Below are positions 1-6,141 of a stretch of 8,239 nucleotides of DNA, one piece after another. The notes under the pieces are model-generated. The model saw nothing but the letters and a program-made list of their open reading frames with translations. It was not told where the DNA came from and did no database searches. This stretch comes from JAZMZS01 sp045586105 (GTDB lineage Bacteria; Bacillota; Clostridia; Oscillospirales; CAG-272), in assembly GCA_045586105.1 (NCBI GenBank), contig JAZMZS010000079.1:1-8239 (forward strand). Direction: 5' to 3'. A program made the translations under genes and the position numbers. Position 1 is the stretch's first letter. Each line of letters begins with the position of its first letter.

Positions 1-1041
1 GGCCGTGTGGAGGAGATCATCGGCATGGAGGATCCTACCCATTACCGCAACAAGATCCAAGCGGCCTTTCGCTCAAAAAGCGGCAAGGTGGTGTCGGGGG
101 TCTACCAGTCCGCCTCCCGCCGTATCGTGGAGGTGGAATCCTGTATGCTGGAGGACGAGTGCGCCGCGCCCATCCTTAAGACTATCCGCAAGCTCTGCGC
201 TTCCATGAAGATCCGCCCCTATGATCTCACATCGGGACAGGGCTTTCTGCGGCACGTCTTGATTCGCAAGGGGTTTGTCAGCGGCGAGATCATGGTGGTG
301 CTGGTGACCGTAAAAGGCGAGTTCCGCTCGGAGCGGTCCTTTATCAACGAGCTTTTGCGCCGCCATCCCGAGATCAGCACGGTCGTGCAGAATATCAACG
401 GCACGGACACTCCGCTCTTTTTGGGCGAAGAGACGCGCGTGCTTTTCGGAGACGGATATATAACCGACAGGCTCTGCGGGCTTGAGTTCCGCATCAGCCC
501 CCGCTCCTTTTATCAGGTGAATTCCGCGCAGACCGAGCTGCTTTATAAAAAGGCGGTCGAGCTTGCCTCGCTTACGGGTAAGGAGCGCGTCATTGACGCG
601 TACTGCGGAACGGGCACCATCGGGCTTTGCGCCGCTTCGGGCGCAGGTGAGGTCGTCGGCGTTGAGCTGAACGCGGACGCCGTGCGCGATGCGGAGGAGA
701 ATGCAAGCCGCAACGGTATCAAAAGCGCCCGCTTCGTCTGCGCAGACGCGGGTGAATTTATGGAAGGGATGGCAGAACGCGGCGAGAGGGCGGACGTTGT
801 GTTTACCGACCCGCCGAGAGCGGGCTGCTCAAAGAGATTTCTCGCCTCGCTCGTGAAGCTTTCCCCCGAGCGGATAGTTTACGTTTCATGTAACCCCGAA
901 ACGCTCGCACGCGACCTTTCGACTCTCACGAAAAACGGCTACGCGGTCACGTATCTGCAGGGCTTTGATATGTTTCCGTTCACGGAGCACGTGGAAAGTT
1001 TAGTTTGTCTGACGAAGCGACAATTTAAAGCGACAATTTAA
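1..1041 (+). CDS. rlmD: 23S rRNA (uracil-C5)-methyltransferase, RlmD/RlmCD type (5' partial)
   Basis: SAM-dependent enzyme that methylates C5 of uracil in 23S rRNA. The reading frame is open from base 1. The TRAM domain and the first three Fe-S cysteines expected in this family would lie upstream, so the gene is cut by the window edge; the GTG at 7 is not a credible start. The visible part begins at the conserved I-G-M-E-D-P...Y-R-N-K segment. The Cys codon at 142-144 (VESCMLED) fits the fourth Fe-S ligand. The SAM site is YCGTGTIG from 601, the DPPRAGC motif starts at 808, and the catalytic Cys of SCNPETLARDL is codon 889-891. The C-terminus (MFPFTEHVESL) is family-typical, but its last residues are reshaped by a 13-bp tandem duplication. 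Gram-positive relatives can modify two uracils (RlmCD), and the sequence alone does not decide which. The family is clear; the exact target base is not. Confidence 0.93.
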   Translation, partial: GRVEEIIGMEDPTHYRNKIQAAFRSKSGKVVSGVYQSASRRIVEVESCMLEDECAAPILKTIRKLCASMKIRPYDLTSGQGFLRHVLIRKGFVSGEIMVVLVTVKGEFRSERSFINELLRRHPEISTVVQNINGTDTPLFLGEETRVLFGDGYITDRLCGLEFRISPRSFYQVNSAQTELLYKKAVELASLTGKERVIDAYCGTGTIGLCAASGAGEVVGVELNADAVRDAEENASRNGIKSARFVCADAGEFMEGMAERGERADVVFTDPPRAGCSKRFLASLVKLSPERIVYVSCNPETLARDLSTLTKNGYAVTYLQGFDMFPFTEHVESLVCLTKRQFKATI

Positions 1042-1043
1042 AG
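1015..1043 (+). repeat. 13-bp tandem duplication across the rlmD stop codon
   Basis: AAGCGACAATTTA occurs twice back to back (1015-1027 and 1028-1040), followed by AAG. Because 13 is not a multiple of three, the second copy is read in another frame and supplies the TAA stop at 1039-1041. With one copy removed, the gene would end ...RQFKVI and stop at the downstream TAG; with two copies it ends ...RQFKATI. The change affects only the extreme C-terminus, so function is probably intact. Confidence 0.85.
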
Positions 1044-1063
1044 TGATATAGAGAAGAAAACGT

Positions 1064-1666
1064 ATGAAAAAGATCGATATTACTATGCAAGTCACCCCCT
1101 CGATGCTCGAGGATGCAAAGCAACTGAAGAGAAAGGAGCTGGAGGGGCATCTCGGCACTCACTTCGACGTGATGGCAGAGACCTTTCCGCTTGAATACAC
1201 CGAGCGCTGCGGAGTGATATTCGACGTCTCCGAGGTAGGGGAGAGGGATATAGACATCTCGGACGTGGACCTTGGCAGGGTAGGCGAAGGGGCGTTCGTG
1301 CTCTTCCGCACGGGCTTTTCCGCCAGCGAGGAATACGGCACGCGCAGATACTTCGGAGAGCATCCGCAGCTTTCTGCAGCGCTGATAGACGCGCTTCTTG
1401 AGAAGAAGATATCCGTGATCGGGATCGACTTTGCGGGAGTACGCCGCGGAGAAGAGCATATTCCCACCGACAGCCGCTGTGCCGAGAGGGGCGTGTTTAT
1501 TATCGAAAACCTCGTTGATCTCGACCTGCTTCCCTGCGACGGCACGCCGTTTACCGTGCATACTTATCCGATGAACATACTCGGAGTCACGGGGCTTCCC
1601 TGCCGAGTGGTGGCAGAGATCGGGGCAGAGCAACCGCTACGCGCATTCCCGTTAGTATTATTATAA
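1064..1666 (+). CDS. Divergent cyclase / kynurenine-formamidase-like protein (PF04199 type)
   Basis: A 200-residue probable cytoplasmic metal-dependent hydrolase of the cyclase family, which includes KynB arylformamidases. The first half of the family metal motif is present: H29-L-G-T-H33-x-D35. The usual P-x-H that completes HxGTHxDxPxH reads M37-A-E39 here. Downstream, SVIGIDFAG (about residues 116-124) and ENLVDLDLLP (from E148) match the family core. The His normally 12 residues before that Glu is D136. Metal binding is plausible with acidic replacements, but the substrate and even activity are uncertain. The N-terminus is shorter than typical because the usual Pro/Gly-rich active-site strand is missing. 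Start ATG 1064 lies behind GAGAAG (1051-1056), 22 nt after the methyltransferase stop, suggesting co-transcription. No kynurenine or tryptophan genes are visible nearby. Confidence 0.72.
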   Translation: MKKIDITMQVTPSMLEDAKQLKRKELEGHLGTHFDVMAETFPLEYTERCGVIFDVSEVGERDIDISDVDLGRVGEGAFVLFRTGFSASEEYGTRRYFGEHPQLSAALIDALLEKKISVIGIDFAGVRRGEEHIPTDSRCAERGVFIIENLVDLDLLPCDGTPFTVHTYPMNILGVTGLPCRVVAEIGAEQPLRAFPLVLL

Positions 1667-1707
1667 TCTGATCTGTGTTCGATCAAAGCATTATTACACT
1701 TTATAAC

Positions 1708-1712
1708 AGGAG
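1708..1712 (+). promoter_or_regulatory. Shine-Dalgarno AGGAG fixing the start at 1722
   Basis: AGGAG lies 9 nt before ATG 1722. A TTG at 1713 in the same frame touches the site and cannot be used with it, so the protein starts MFKK at 1722. Confidence 0.85.
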
Positions 1713-1721
1713 TTGTTTATC

Positions 1722-2678
1722 ATGTTTAAGAAGATCCTCAAAATCACACTCAAAACGCTTGGATTTGCGCTCGGAGGAGCGCTGGTGCTCGCACTGCTCG
1801 TGATAGTCGGGCTGAATATTGCAAAGTTCGGCATATACAACGAGTATTATTCGATAAAAGAGGATGTTATCAAAAACCCGGGACTTTCGGACGGCTTCGT
1901 CTGCCAGGGACTGTGCGTGACCGATTCGGGAAAGGAAGTATTCTTCGTCTCGGGCTACATGAAGGATGAGGGCGCCTCGCGCATCTATGCGACAGAGGAA
2001 AACGGGACATGGTACGTTTCGCTTCACCGTAACGGCAAGCCGTACACGGGTCATGCGGGCGGAATATCCATCCTCGGTGACAGCCTGTATCTTGCCTCGG
2101 GCTCGAGGGTGTACACCATCCCGACAAGCTCGGTGCTTCAGGCAAAGAACGGTGATGTGATCGATATCGGCGAGGGCTCGAAGGTCAACAACGCGGCATC
2201 CTTCATCTATTCTGACGGCGCATATCTCTACGTCGGAGAATTTCATGACGGCGGTGCTTACGTTGTCGAGGGTCACGAAAACGAGACCGCCGAGGGCACG
2301 CATTATGCGATCTGCTCGGTATATGAGCCCGGGGAATTCGACACTCCCGTATGTGTGTATTCGATCCGCAACAAGGTGCAGGGCATCTGCTTTACTTCAT
2401 TCGGAAAGGTGGTAATGTCCACCTCCTACGGGCTTGCGGATTCTCATTATTACGTATATGACAGAGAAGAGGCAACAGATTCGGGCAAGACCTTTGACGG
2501 TGCTCCTCTCTTTTACCTCGACAAGCTCGAGCGCGACCTCAAGGGTCCCGCTATGGCGGAGGGGCTGGACGAGTATAAGGGCAGGGTGATCACGCTCACC
2601 GAGTCCGCTTCGGACAAGTACATATACGGCAAGCTCTTCTTTGCCGATCGGATAGTTTCACTTGACTTCAATAAATAA
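1722..2678 (+). CDS. Membrane-anchored probable beta-propeller protein of unknown function
   Basis: A 318-residue protein with a Lys-rich N-terminus and one strong hydrophobic segment (about residues 12-32). It has no cysteine lipobox, so it is probably a signal anchor with the bulk outside the cell. The rest shows recurring blade-like units, each with a small-residue turn before a hydrophobic strand: F59-V-C-Q-G-L, G110-H-A-G-G-I, V219-Q-G-I-C-F and M278-A-E-G-L. Strands such as SLYLASGSRVYTI and YLYVGEFHDGG lie between them. The pattern resembles six-bladed SMP-30/phytase-like propellers of secreted Clostridial proteins, but I recognise no catalytic set, so neither enzyme activity nor ligand is claimed. 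It follows the cyclase by 55 nt and lies 12 nt before the CrtO-like gene, so these two are probably translated from one transcript. The propeller fold is an inference from repeats seen by eye. Confidence 0.72.
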   Translation: MFKKILKITLKTLGFALGGALVLALLVIVGLNIAKFGIYNEYYSIKEDVIKNPGLSDGFVCQGLCVTDSGKEVFFVSGYMKDEGASRIYATEENGTWYVSLHRNGKPYTGHAGGISILGDSLYLASGSRVYTIPTSSVLQAKNGDVIDIGEGSKVNNAASFIYSDGAYLYVGEFHDGGAYVVEGHENETAEGTHYAICSVYEPGEFDTPVCVYSIRNKVQGICFTSFGKVVMSTSYGLADSHYYVYDREEATDSGKTFDGAPLFYLDKLERDLKGPAMAEGLDEYKGRVITLTESASDKYIYGKLFFADRIVSLDFNK

Positions 2679-2690
2679 AAGGTACATCCG

Positions 2691-3248
2691 ATGAAGGAAA
2701 AACAAAAGAAAAGCGGCCCTGCCGTTTTTATGGACGTAGTGATAATTCTGATGCTGCTCACGGCGGCGGTGTGCTTCGTGCTCTATTACGCAAAATTTGC
2801 ATATCACTCGGCGGTCCTATGGACGGGAATCGCCGCGTTCACGATAATCTACCACTTCAAGGGGCGGCTTATCATGGGTGAGCAGACCAAAAAATGGGGC
2901 ATCCGCTACGATCATCCCTTTTTCCGTGAGCGCAAATTTGAGCGGAAGCTCTATAAGCTTCTCCGTGTGCGCGCGTGGAGAGGAAAGATCCTGACCTATG
3001 ACCCTGCCGCCTTCGATGTAAAGGCACACACCTACGAGGAGATCGCCTACGCCATGTGCAAGGCGGAAACGGATCATTGGATAAACGAGCTCATCTCCCT
3101 CTCAACGCTCATATTCGGGCTGATCTGGGGGAATATGTGGATATTTGCGCTGTCCGCCGTCGTCGGAATGGCGTTTGATATGCAGTTCATTCTCGTACAG
3201 AGATATAACCGCCCGACCGTGCTGAGGCTGATAAACAGGAAAAAGTAA
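2691..3248 (+). CDS. CrtO-family (glycosyl-diaponeurosporenoate acyltransferase-like) membrane protein
   Basis: A 185-residue membrane protein. Two hydrophobic segments lie near the N-terminus (about 13-32 and 38-55) and one or two near 134-168. The order of motifs matches staphylococcal CrtO, the acyltransferase that finishes staphyloxanthin: R-x-W-x-x-KIL in the middle (VRAWRGKIL), then T-Y-E-E-I...M-x-x-A-E-T-D-H129-W130-I, then a hydrophobic stretch, then V-Q170-R-Y-N-R-P175 close to the end. H129 is the natural candidate for a catalytic acyltransferase base. The length is close to CrtO. No other carotenoid gene (crtM, crtN, crtP, crtQ) is visible, so the acyl acceptor is probably another lipid or glycolipid; that is inference. 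Start ATG 2691 follows AAAGG (2678-2682) by 8 nt, and the preceding gene ends only 12 nt upstream. Confidence 0.72.
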   Translation: MKEKQKKSGPAVFMDVVIILMLLTAAVCFVLYYAKFAYHSAVLWTGIAAFTIIYHFKGRLIMGEQTKKWGIRYDHPFFRERKFERKLYKLLRVRAWRGKILTYDPAAFDVKAHTYEEIAYAMCKAETDHWINELISLSTLIFGLIWGNMWIFALSAVVGMAFDMQFILVQRYNRPTVLRLINRKK

Positions 3249-3318
3249 CGGCGGTAGTAATCGAGGCTATGCTACGCTCGGTCTCGTTATCTTTACAATA
3301 AATTTGATTTTCGCATAT

Positions 3319-3541
3319 GTGAAAAACTTTCTTCACGCTTGCGCACGCAAACATATCGCGTGCCCAAGGCACATATCGCTCCTGAGGGGAGCCTTGTTCT
3401 CCCGCTCAGATCCTTCGGTCTGGCAAACCCTCCCTCGAGGATGACAGCGGGGATGGAATATCGCTCTGCCGAAGGCAGAATTTCGCGCTCCCGAAGGGAG
3501 CATTTCACGCACCGCAGGTGCATACTTGCCCACCGCAGGTG
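3319..3541. repeat. Array of about nine short hairpins in the leader of the EamA gene
   Basis: The 310-bp gap 3249-3558 has no gene. From 3319 it holds consecutive small inverted repeats: 3319-3336 (GTGAA/TTCAC), 3339-3350 (TTGCG/CGCAA), 3360-3372 (GTGCC-CAA-GGCAC), 3378-3392 (GCTCC/GGAGC), 3407-3422 (CAGATC/GGTCTG, one wobble), 3465-3479 (TCTGCC-GAA-GGCAGA), 3487-3501 (GCTCCC-GAA-GGGAGC), 3509-3521 (GCACC-GCA-GGTGC) and 3531-3541 (CACC-GCA-GGTG). Spacers are variants of ATATCGC, ATTTCGC or ATTTCAC. Stems differ in sequence while spacers and three-base loops are conserved, so this is a structural repeat rather than a simple copy series. Upstream, 3262-3280 carries a weaker CGAG/CTCG pair. No T-run follows any stem, so these are not ordinary terminators. 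The type resembles hairpin-rich intergenic repeats of some Clostridia, from general recollection only. Confidence 0.8.
3434..3447 (+). repeat. Dispersed repeat core CTCGAGGATGACAG, copy 1
   Basis: This 14-mer is repeated exactly, as its reverse complement, at 8161-8174. Similarity continues weakly into the following bases (CGGGGATGGAAT here against TCGGAATGGGC there). It lies between the fifth and sixth hairpins of the array, so the array contains part of a dispersed intergenic element. Confidence 0.75.
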
Positions 3542-3546
3542 CATTT

Positions 3547-3550
3547 GGAG
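3547..3550 (+). promoter_or_regulatory. Shine-Dalgarno GGAG next to the last hairpin
   Basis: GGAG lies 8 nt before ATG 3559 and only 5 nt after the last hairpin. It fixes the start at 3559 rather than at the earlier in-frame non-ATG codons that read through the repeat array. Confidence 0.8.
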
Positions 3551-3558
3551 ATCGTCCG

Positions 3559-4455
3559 ATGAAACAAAAGGCTTTTATACTTGTTATTCTCGCGGGGGTC
3601 CTGTGGGGCACGTCGGGAATATTCGTTCACTTTCTGGCGCCGCTCGGGTTTTCCAGCGTCCAGATGACAGCGATGCGCTCGGGCGTTTCCGCTGTTGTAA
3701 TGGCGGTGTACGCTCTTGTGCGCGACCCTGCCGTATTCCGCATGAGAAAGCTCGAGCTGTGCATCTTCGCCCTTACTGCGGTGGGGCTGTTCGGAACGGG
3801 CAGCTGTTACTTTATCTCTATGCAGGCAAGCTCGATATCGACGGCTGTTGTGCTCATGTACATGGCTCCGATATACGTGATGATCTTTTCTGTGCTCTTC
3901 TTCGGTGAGAGGCTGAGTGCAAAAAAGATACTGAGCGTGGTGCTTATGCTTCTCGGATGTGCGCTCGTCTCGGGTATTGCGGGAGGGGTGACGGTAAACG
4001 TCAGAGGCGTGCTGATGGGTGTTCTCTCGGGCATCTGCTACGGGCTGTACAACATTCTCACCAAGCTCTCGATGCGCAGGGGCGTTGAGCCGATAAAGGC
4101 GGCGACCGTCGTATTCATCCTCACGGCGCTGATCTCGCTCTGCTTTTGCGATCCTTGTGACCTGTGCAAAAAAGCGGCAGCGGAGCCTGCCCTTTCGATC
4201 CCGCTTATCATCGGCATCGGCGTGGTGACGTTCATTCTTCCTTATCTTCTCTACACCATGGCAATGAAGCACCTCGATGCGGGAACGGTCAGCGCTCTCG
4301 GCATAGTCGAGCCGATGTCGGCAACGCTCTTCGGCGTTGTGCTGTTCTCGGAGAAGCTCGATTTTTTCACGGGTGCGGGGATCGTCTTGATACTCGGGGC
4401 TGTGCTTTTGCTCTCTAAAAACGAGCAAGCAAAGAATGAACGATCTGCAAATTAA
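3559..4455 (+). CDS. EamA / drug-metabolite transporter (DMT) family permease
   Basis: A 298-residue inner-membrane permease with about ten hydrophobic helices in two EamA halves. Half one opens with GVLWGTSGIFVHFLAPLG, has the R-x-G-V-S segment in helix 2, and ends with helices holding SSISTAVVLMYMAPIYV and FFGERLSAKKILSVVLMLLG. Half two repeats the plan: GVLMGVLSGICYGLYNILTK, then LLYTMAMKHLDAGTVSALGIVEPM and VLFSEKLDFFTGAGIVLILGAVLLL. The family exports or imports small metabolites, and the sequence does not show which. An unusual feature is four cysteines in nine residues (C195, C197, C200, C203) in the loop between about helices 6 and 7. The start ATG follows the hairpin array directly. 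A probable promoter lies just after the stop, so this gene appears to end a unit, but I see no clear terminator behind it. Confidence 0.92.
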   Translation: MKQKAFILVILAGVLWGTSGIFVHFLAPLGFSSVQMTAMRSGVSAVVMAVYALVRDPAVFRMRKLELCIFALTAVGLFGTGSCYFISMQASSISTAVVLMYMAPIYVMIFSVLFFGERLSAKKILSVVLMLLGCALVSGIAGGVTVNVRGVLMGVLSGICYGLYNILTKLSMRRGVEPIKAATVVFILTALISLCFCDPCDLCKKAAAEPALSIPLIIGIGVVTFILPYLLYTMAMKHLDAGTVSALGIVEPMSATLFGVVLFSEKLDFFTGAGIVLILGAVLLLSKNEQAKNERSAN

Positions 4456-4465
4456 CGAAAAAACC

Positions 4466-4498
4466 TTGACAATTTTTACATATAAGTTAAAATATAAT
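4466..4498 (+). promoter_or_regulatory. Probable sigma-70/sigma-A promoter for the DJ-1 gene
   Basis: A perfect -35 box TTGACA (4466-4471) lies in a strongly AT-rich gap, unlike the GC-rich coding DNA around it. The best-spaced -10 is TAAAAT (4488-4493, 16-bp spacer). A perfect TATAAT at 4493-4498 is 21 bp away, too far to pair with this -35. The -10 choice is therefore open, but a promoter here is likely. It sits 10 nt after the EamA stop and drives rightward. Confidence 0.72.
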
Positions 4499-4530
4499 AT
4501 ATAATAAAATTTTAAACGGAGATAATAACC

Positions 4531-5079
4531 ATGATATACATTGTTCTTGCAGACGGATTTGAAGAGATCGAGGCGCTCACCCCCTACAACCTCATGTGCA
4601 GGGCAAAGCTCCCTGTGAAGTTTGTATCTCTCGGTAACATGCGCCCTGCCGGATGTACCTGCGGGCATGTTGTCGAATGCAATATCACCATCGAGGATGC
4701 GGTCGCATCCGATGACAAGATCGATCTGCTCATGTTCCCGGGCGGTCTGCCGGGTGCTTACAATTGTGACGAGCACCCTCTGACGGATGCCCTCATAGAT
4801 AAGGCAAGGGCGGACGGCGCTTACTTTGCCGCTATATGCGCAGCGCCTATGGTGTACGGCAAGAGAGGAATGCTGAGGGGGATCCATGCGACCTCCTATC
4901 CCGATTTCCGTCAGTATCTTGACGGTGCGCTCATCGATCCCGCAAACAAGGTCGAGGTCGACGGAAGGTTCATCACTGCCGCGGGAATGGGCAATGCTTT
5001 TCCCTTCGGCGTTGAGATAATACGCTGTCTGTGCGGAGACGAGACAGCGGAGGCTATAAAAAACAGAGTTCAGGGCTGA
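4531..5079 (+). CDS. DJ-1/PfpI family protein (DJ-1/YajL-like)
   Basis: A 182-residue cytoplasmic protein of the DJ-1/ThiJ/PfpI fold. Members are glyoxalase/deglycase-like or redox-sensing proteins, and the role of any given member is debated. The active-site Glu is E14 in D-G-F-E-E-I-E14. The nucleophile-elbow Cys is C103 in A-A-I-C-A-A-P. The PGGLPGA segment matches the family. The position of the catalytic-site His in human DJ-1 (T-H-P) is Tyr here (T-S-Y123-P), a change that I recall as common in Firmicutes homologues. The strand after residue 40 is Cys-rich: C42-T-C44-G-H46 then C50. ATG 4531 follows CGGAG (4517-4521) with 9-nt spacing, behind the AT-rich promoter. No terminator is evident after the gene, so read-through into the protease gene is possible. 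Confidence 0.9.
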   Translation: MIYIVLADGFEEIEALTPYNLMCRAKLPVKFVSLGNMRPAGCTCGHVVECNITIEDAVASDDKIDLLMFPGGLPGAYNCDEHPLTDALIDKARADGAYFAAICAAPMVYGKRGMLRGIHATSYPDFRQYLDGALIDPANKVEVDGRFITAAGMGNAFPFGVEIIRCLCGDETAEAIKNRVQG

Positions 5080-5129
5080 TCTCACTCGCATATTTTTCGT
5101 CACCGCTCTGCAATAACTGCGCGAGCCTG

Positions 5130-5158
5130 CAATTCATGACACACGGGTGTCAATTCAT
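5130..5158. repeat. Small hairpin flanked by CAATTCAT direct repeats
   Basis: TGACAC (5137-5142) pairs with GTGTCA (5147-5152) across an ACGG loop. Exact direct repeats CAATTCAT lie on each side (5130-5137 and 5151-5158). No T-run follows at once, so it is not a standard terminator. It occupies the 107-bp gap between the DJ-1 and CPBP genes. Confidence 0.65.
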
Positions 5159-5186
5159 CATTCTTTAATCGTTTTTTGAGGTAGGT

Positions 5187-6119
5187 ATGGAACACACAGA
5201 AAAAAATAATGTGCTGCCGCCCTCTTCCGTCAGATTCCGCCATACGTTTATCACGCCTCTGCTCGTGGGGATCGTTTATTTGCTGATACTGATCACACGC
5301 ACGGTCGATTTCTCCGGTGTGGACGGGTCGGGGGTCGAGGCTTATCTCTCCACGGTGGCGGTACAGCTCTTTATATTTACTCTGCCCTGCGTGCTGTATA
5401 TCCGTTACCGCTCTCTTGACGTCAGAGAAACGCTGAGGATACGTCTTCCCTCTCCCGACAAGATCATGTTCATGGCTCTGTGTGCTCTCTTGCTTATGCT
5501 CGTGAGTATCCTTACAACGGCGCTCAGCTCGGGCGGGTCTGTTTATTCTGCAAGAGAGCTTCCCGCCGATCCCGCCGCTCTTGTTTACTTTGCCGTTTGC
5601 TTTGCTGTAGTTCCCGCTCTGTGCGAGGAGCTGCTCTTCCGCGCGGTGGTAATGAGTGAATACCAGCAGACCTCGGTTGCGGCGGCTGTGCTGATAAGCT
5701 CTCTTTTCTTCGCTATGATGCATTTCGATCTGCCCGGGTTTCCCTTTTACCTCTTCTCGGGGCTCGTGCTCTCGATGTGCGCTTATGCCGCAAATTCGGT
5801 GATCGCTTCATTTACGGTGCATCTGTGCTATAATCTGTTTGCGCTTTTCGGCGGCGGAGTTGTCGAGCGCGTGCTGGGGGCTCTTACCGACACTACCCCC
5901 GTGCTTCTTACTCTCGGGGCGCTCACGCTGCTCGTGCTCTCGCTCACCCTCGGCGAATGCCAGAGGATATATGCTTCTTATGCTAAGAAAAACCGCCCCT
6001 CGGGGTATGTTGTCAAATATAAAAAGGGGACAGGCGGGGTAAGGCTCGCACTTGCGCTGCTCTCGCCGATGTCTCTTGTACTTATCGTCATGTTCATAAT
6101 CGTAGTGCTCGTGCAATAA
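5187..6119 (+). CDS. CPBP family intramembrane metalloprotease (Abi/CAAX, PF02517)
   Basis: A 310-residue polytopic membrane protein with about eight hydrophobic segments. All three CPBP motifs are intact: E147-E148-L-L-F-R152 (EExxxR), F175-A-M-M-H179 (FxxxH) and H212-L-C-Y-N216 (HxxxN). E147/E148, H179 and H212 form the expected glutamate/histidine active site inside the membrane. Bacterial members cleave or process membrane substrates, and some protect against self-made bacteriocins; the substrate cannot be told here. I see no peptide or bacteriocin precursor nearby, so immunity is not supported. The C-terminus has a soluble basic segment (RIYASYAKKNRP...) followed by a final membrane helix that reaches the last residues. 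The start ATG 5187 has GAGG/AGG (5178-5185) close upstream. mltG begins 22 nt downstream, so these two are probably one operon. Confidence 0.92.
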   Translation: MEHTEKNNVLPPSSVRFRHTFITPLLVGIVYLLILITRTVDFSGVDGSGVEAYLSTVAVQLFIFTLPCVLYIRYRSLDVRETLRIRLPSPDKIMFMALCALLLMLVSILTTALSSGGSVYSARELPADPAALVYFAVCFAVVPALCEELLFRAVVMSEYQQTSVAAAVLISSLFFAMMHFDLPGFPFYLFSGLVLSMCAYAANSVIASFTVHLCYNLFALFGGGVVERVLGALTDTTPVLLTLGALTLLVLSLTLGECQRIYASYAKKNRPSGYVVKYKKGTGGVRLALALLSPMSLVLIVMFIIVVLVQ

Positions 6120-6141
6120 TCTATACTAAGGAGAAAATTCC

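Noticed and set aside
1025..1633. A 202-codon open frame on the - strand opposite the cyclase-like gene
   Set aside because: The + strand frame has family motifs and a ribosome site; the - frame has neither.
3319..3541. CRISPR array
   Set aside because: The repeated parts are 5-7 bp spacers and self-complementary stems of 11-18 bp, with no constant 23-40 bp repeat and no cas gene.
3339..3558. Coding extension of the EamA gene, or small genes, through the hairpin region
   Set aside because: No ribosome site precedes such starts, the peptide would simply translate repeats, and ATG 3559 has a well-placed GGAG.
3505..5103. A 532-codon open frame on the - strand across the EamA and DJ-1 genes
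   Set aside because: It crosses two clear + strand genes and their promoter. The protein is rich in His and Arg with no family motif, and it is a shadow caused by codon bias of the genes opposite.
5187..6119. Bacteriocin-immunity or phage-defence role for the CPBP protease
   Set aside because: No precursor peptide, exporter or defence partner is visible; the neighbours are housekeeping envelope genes.
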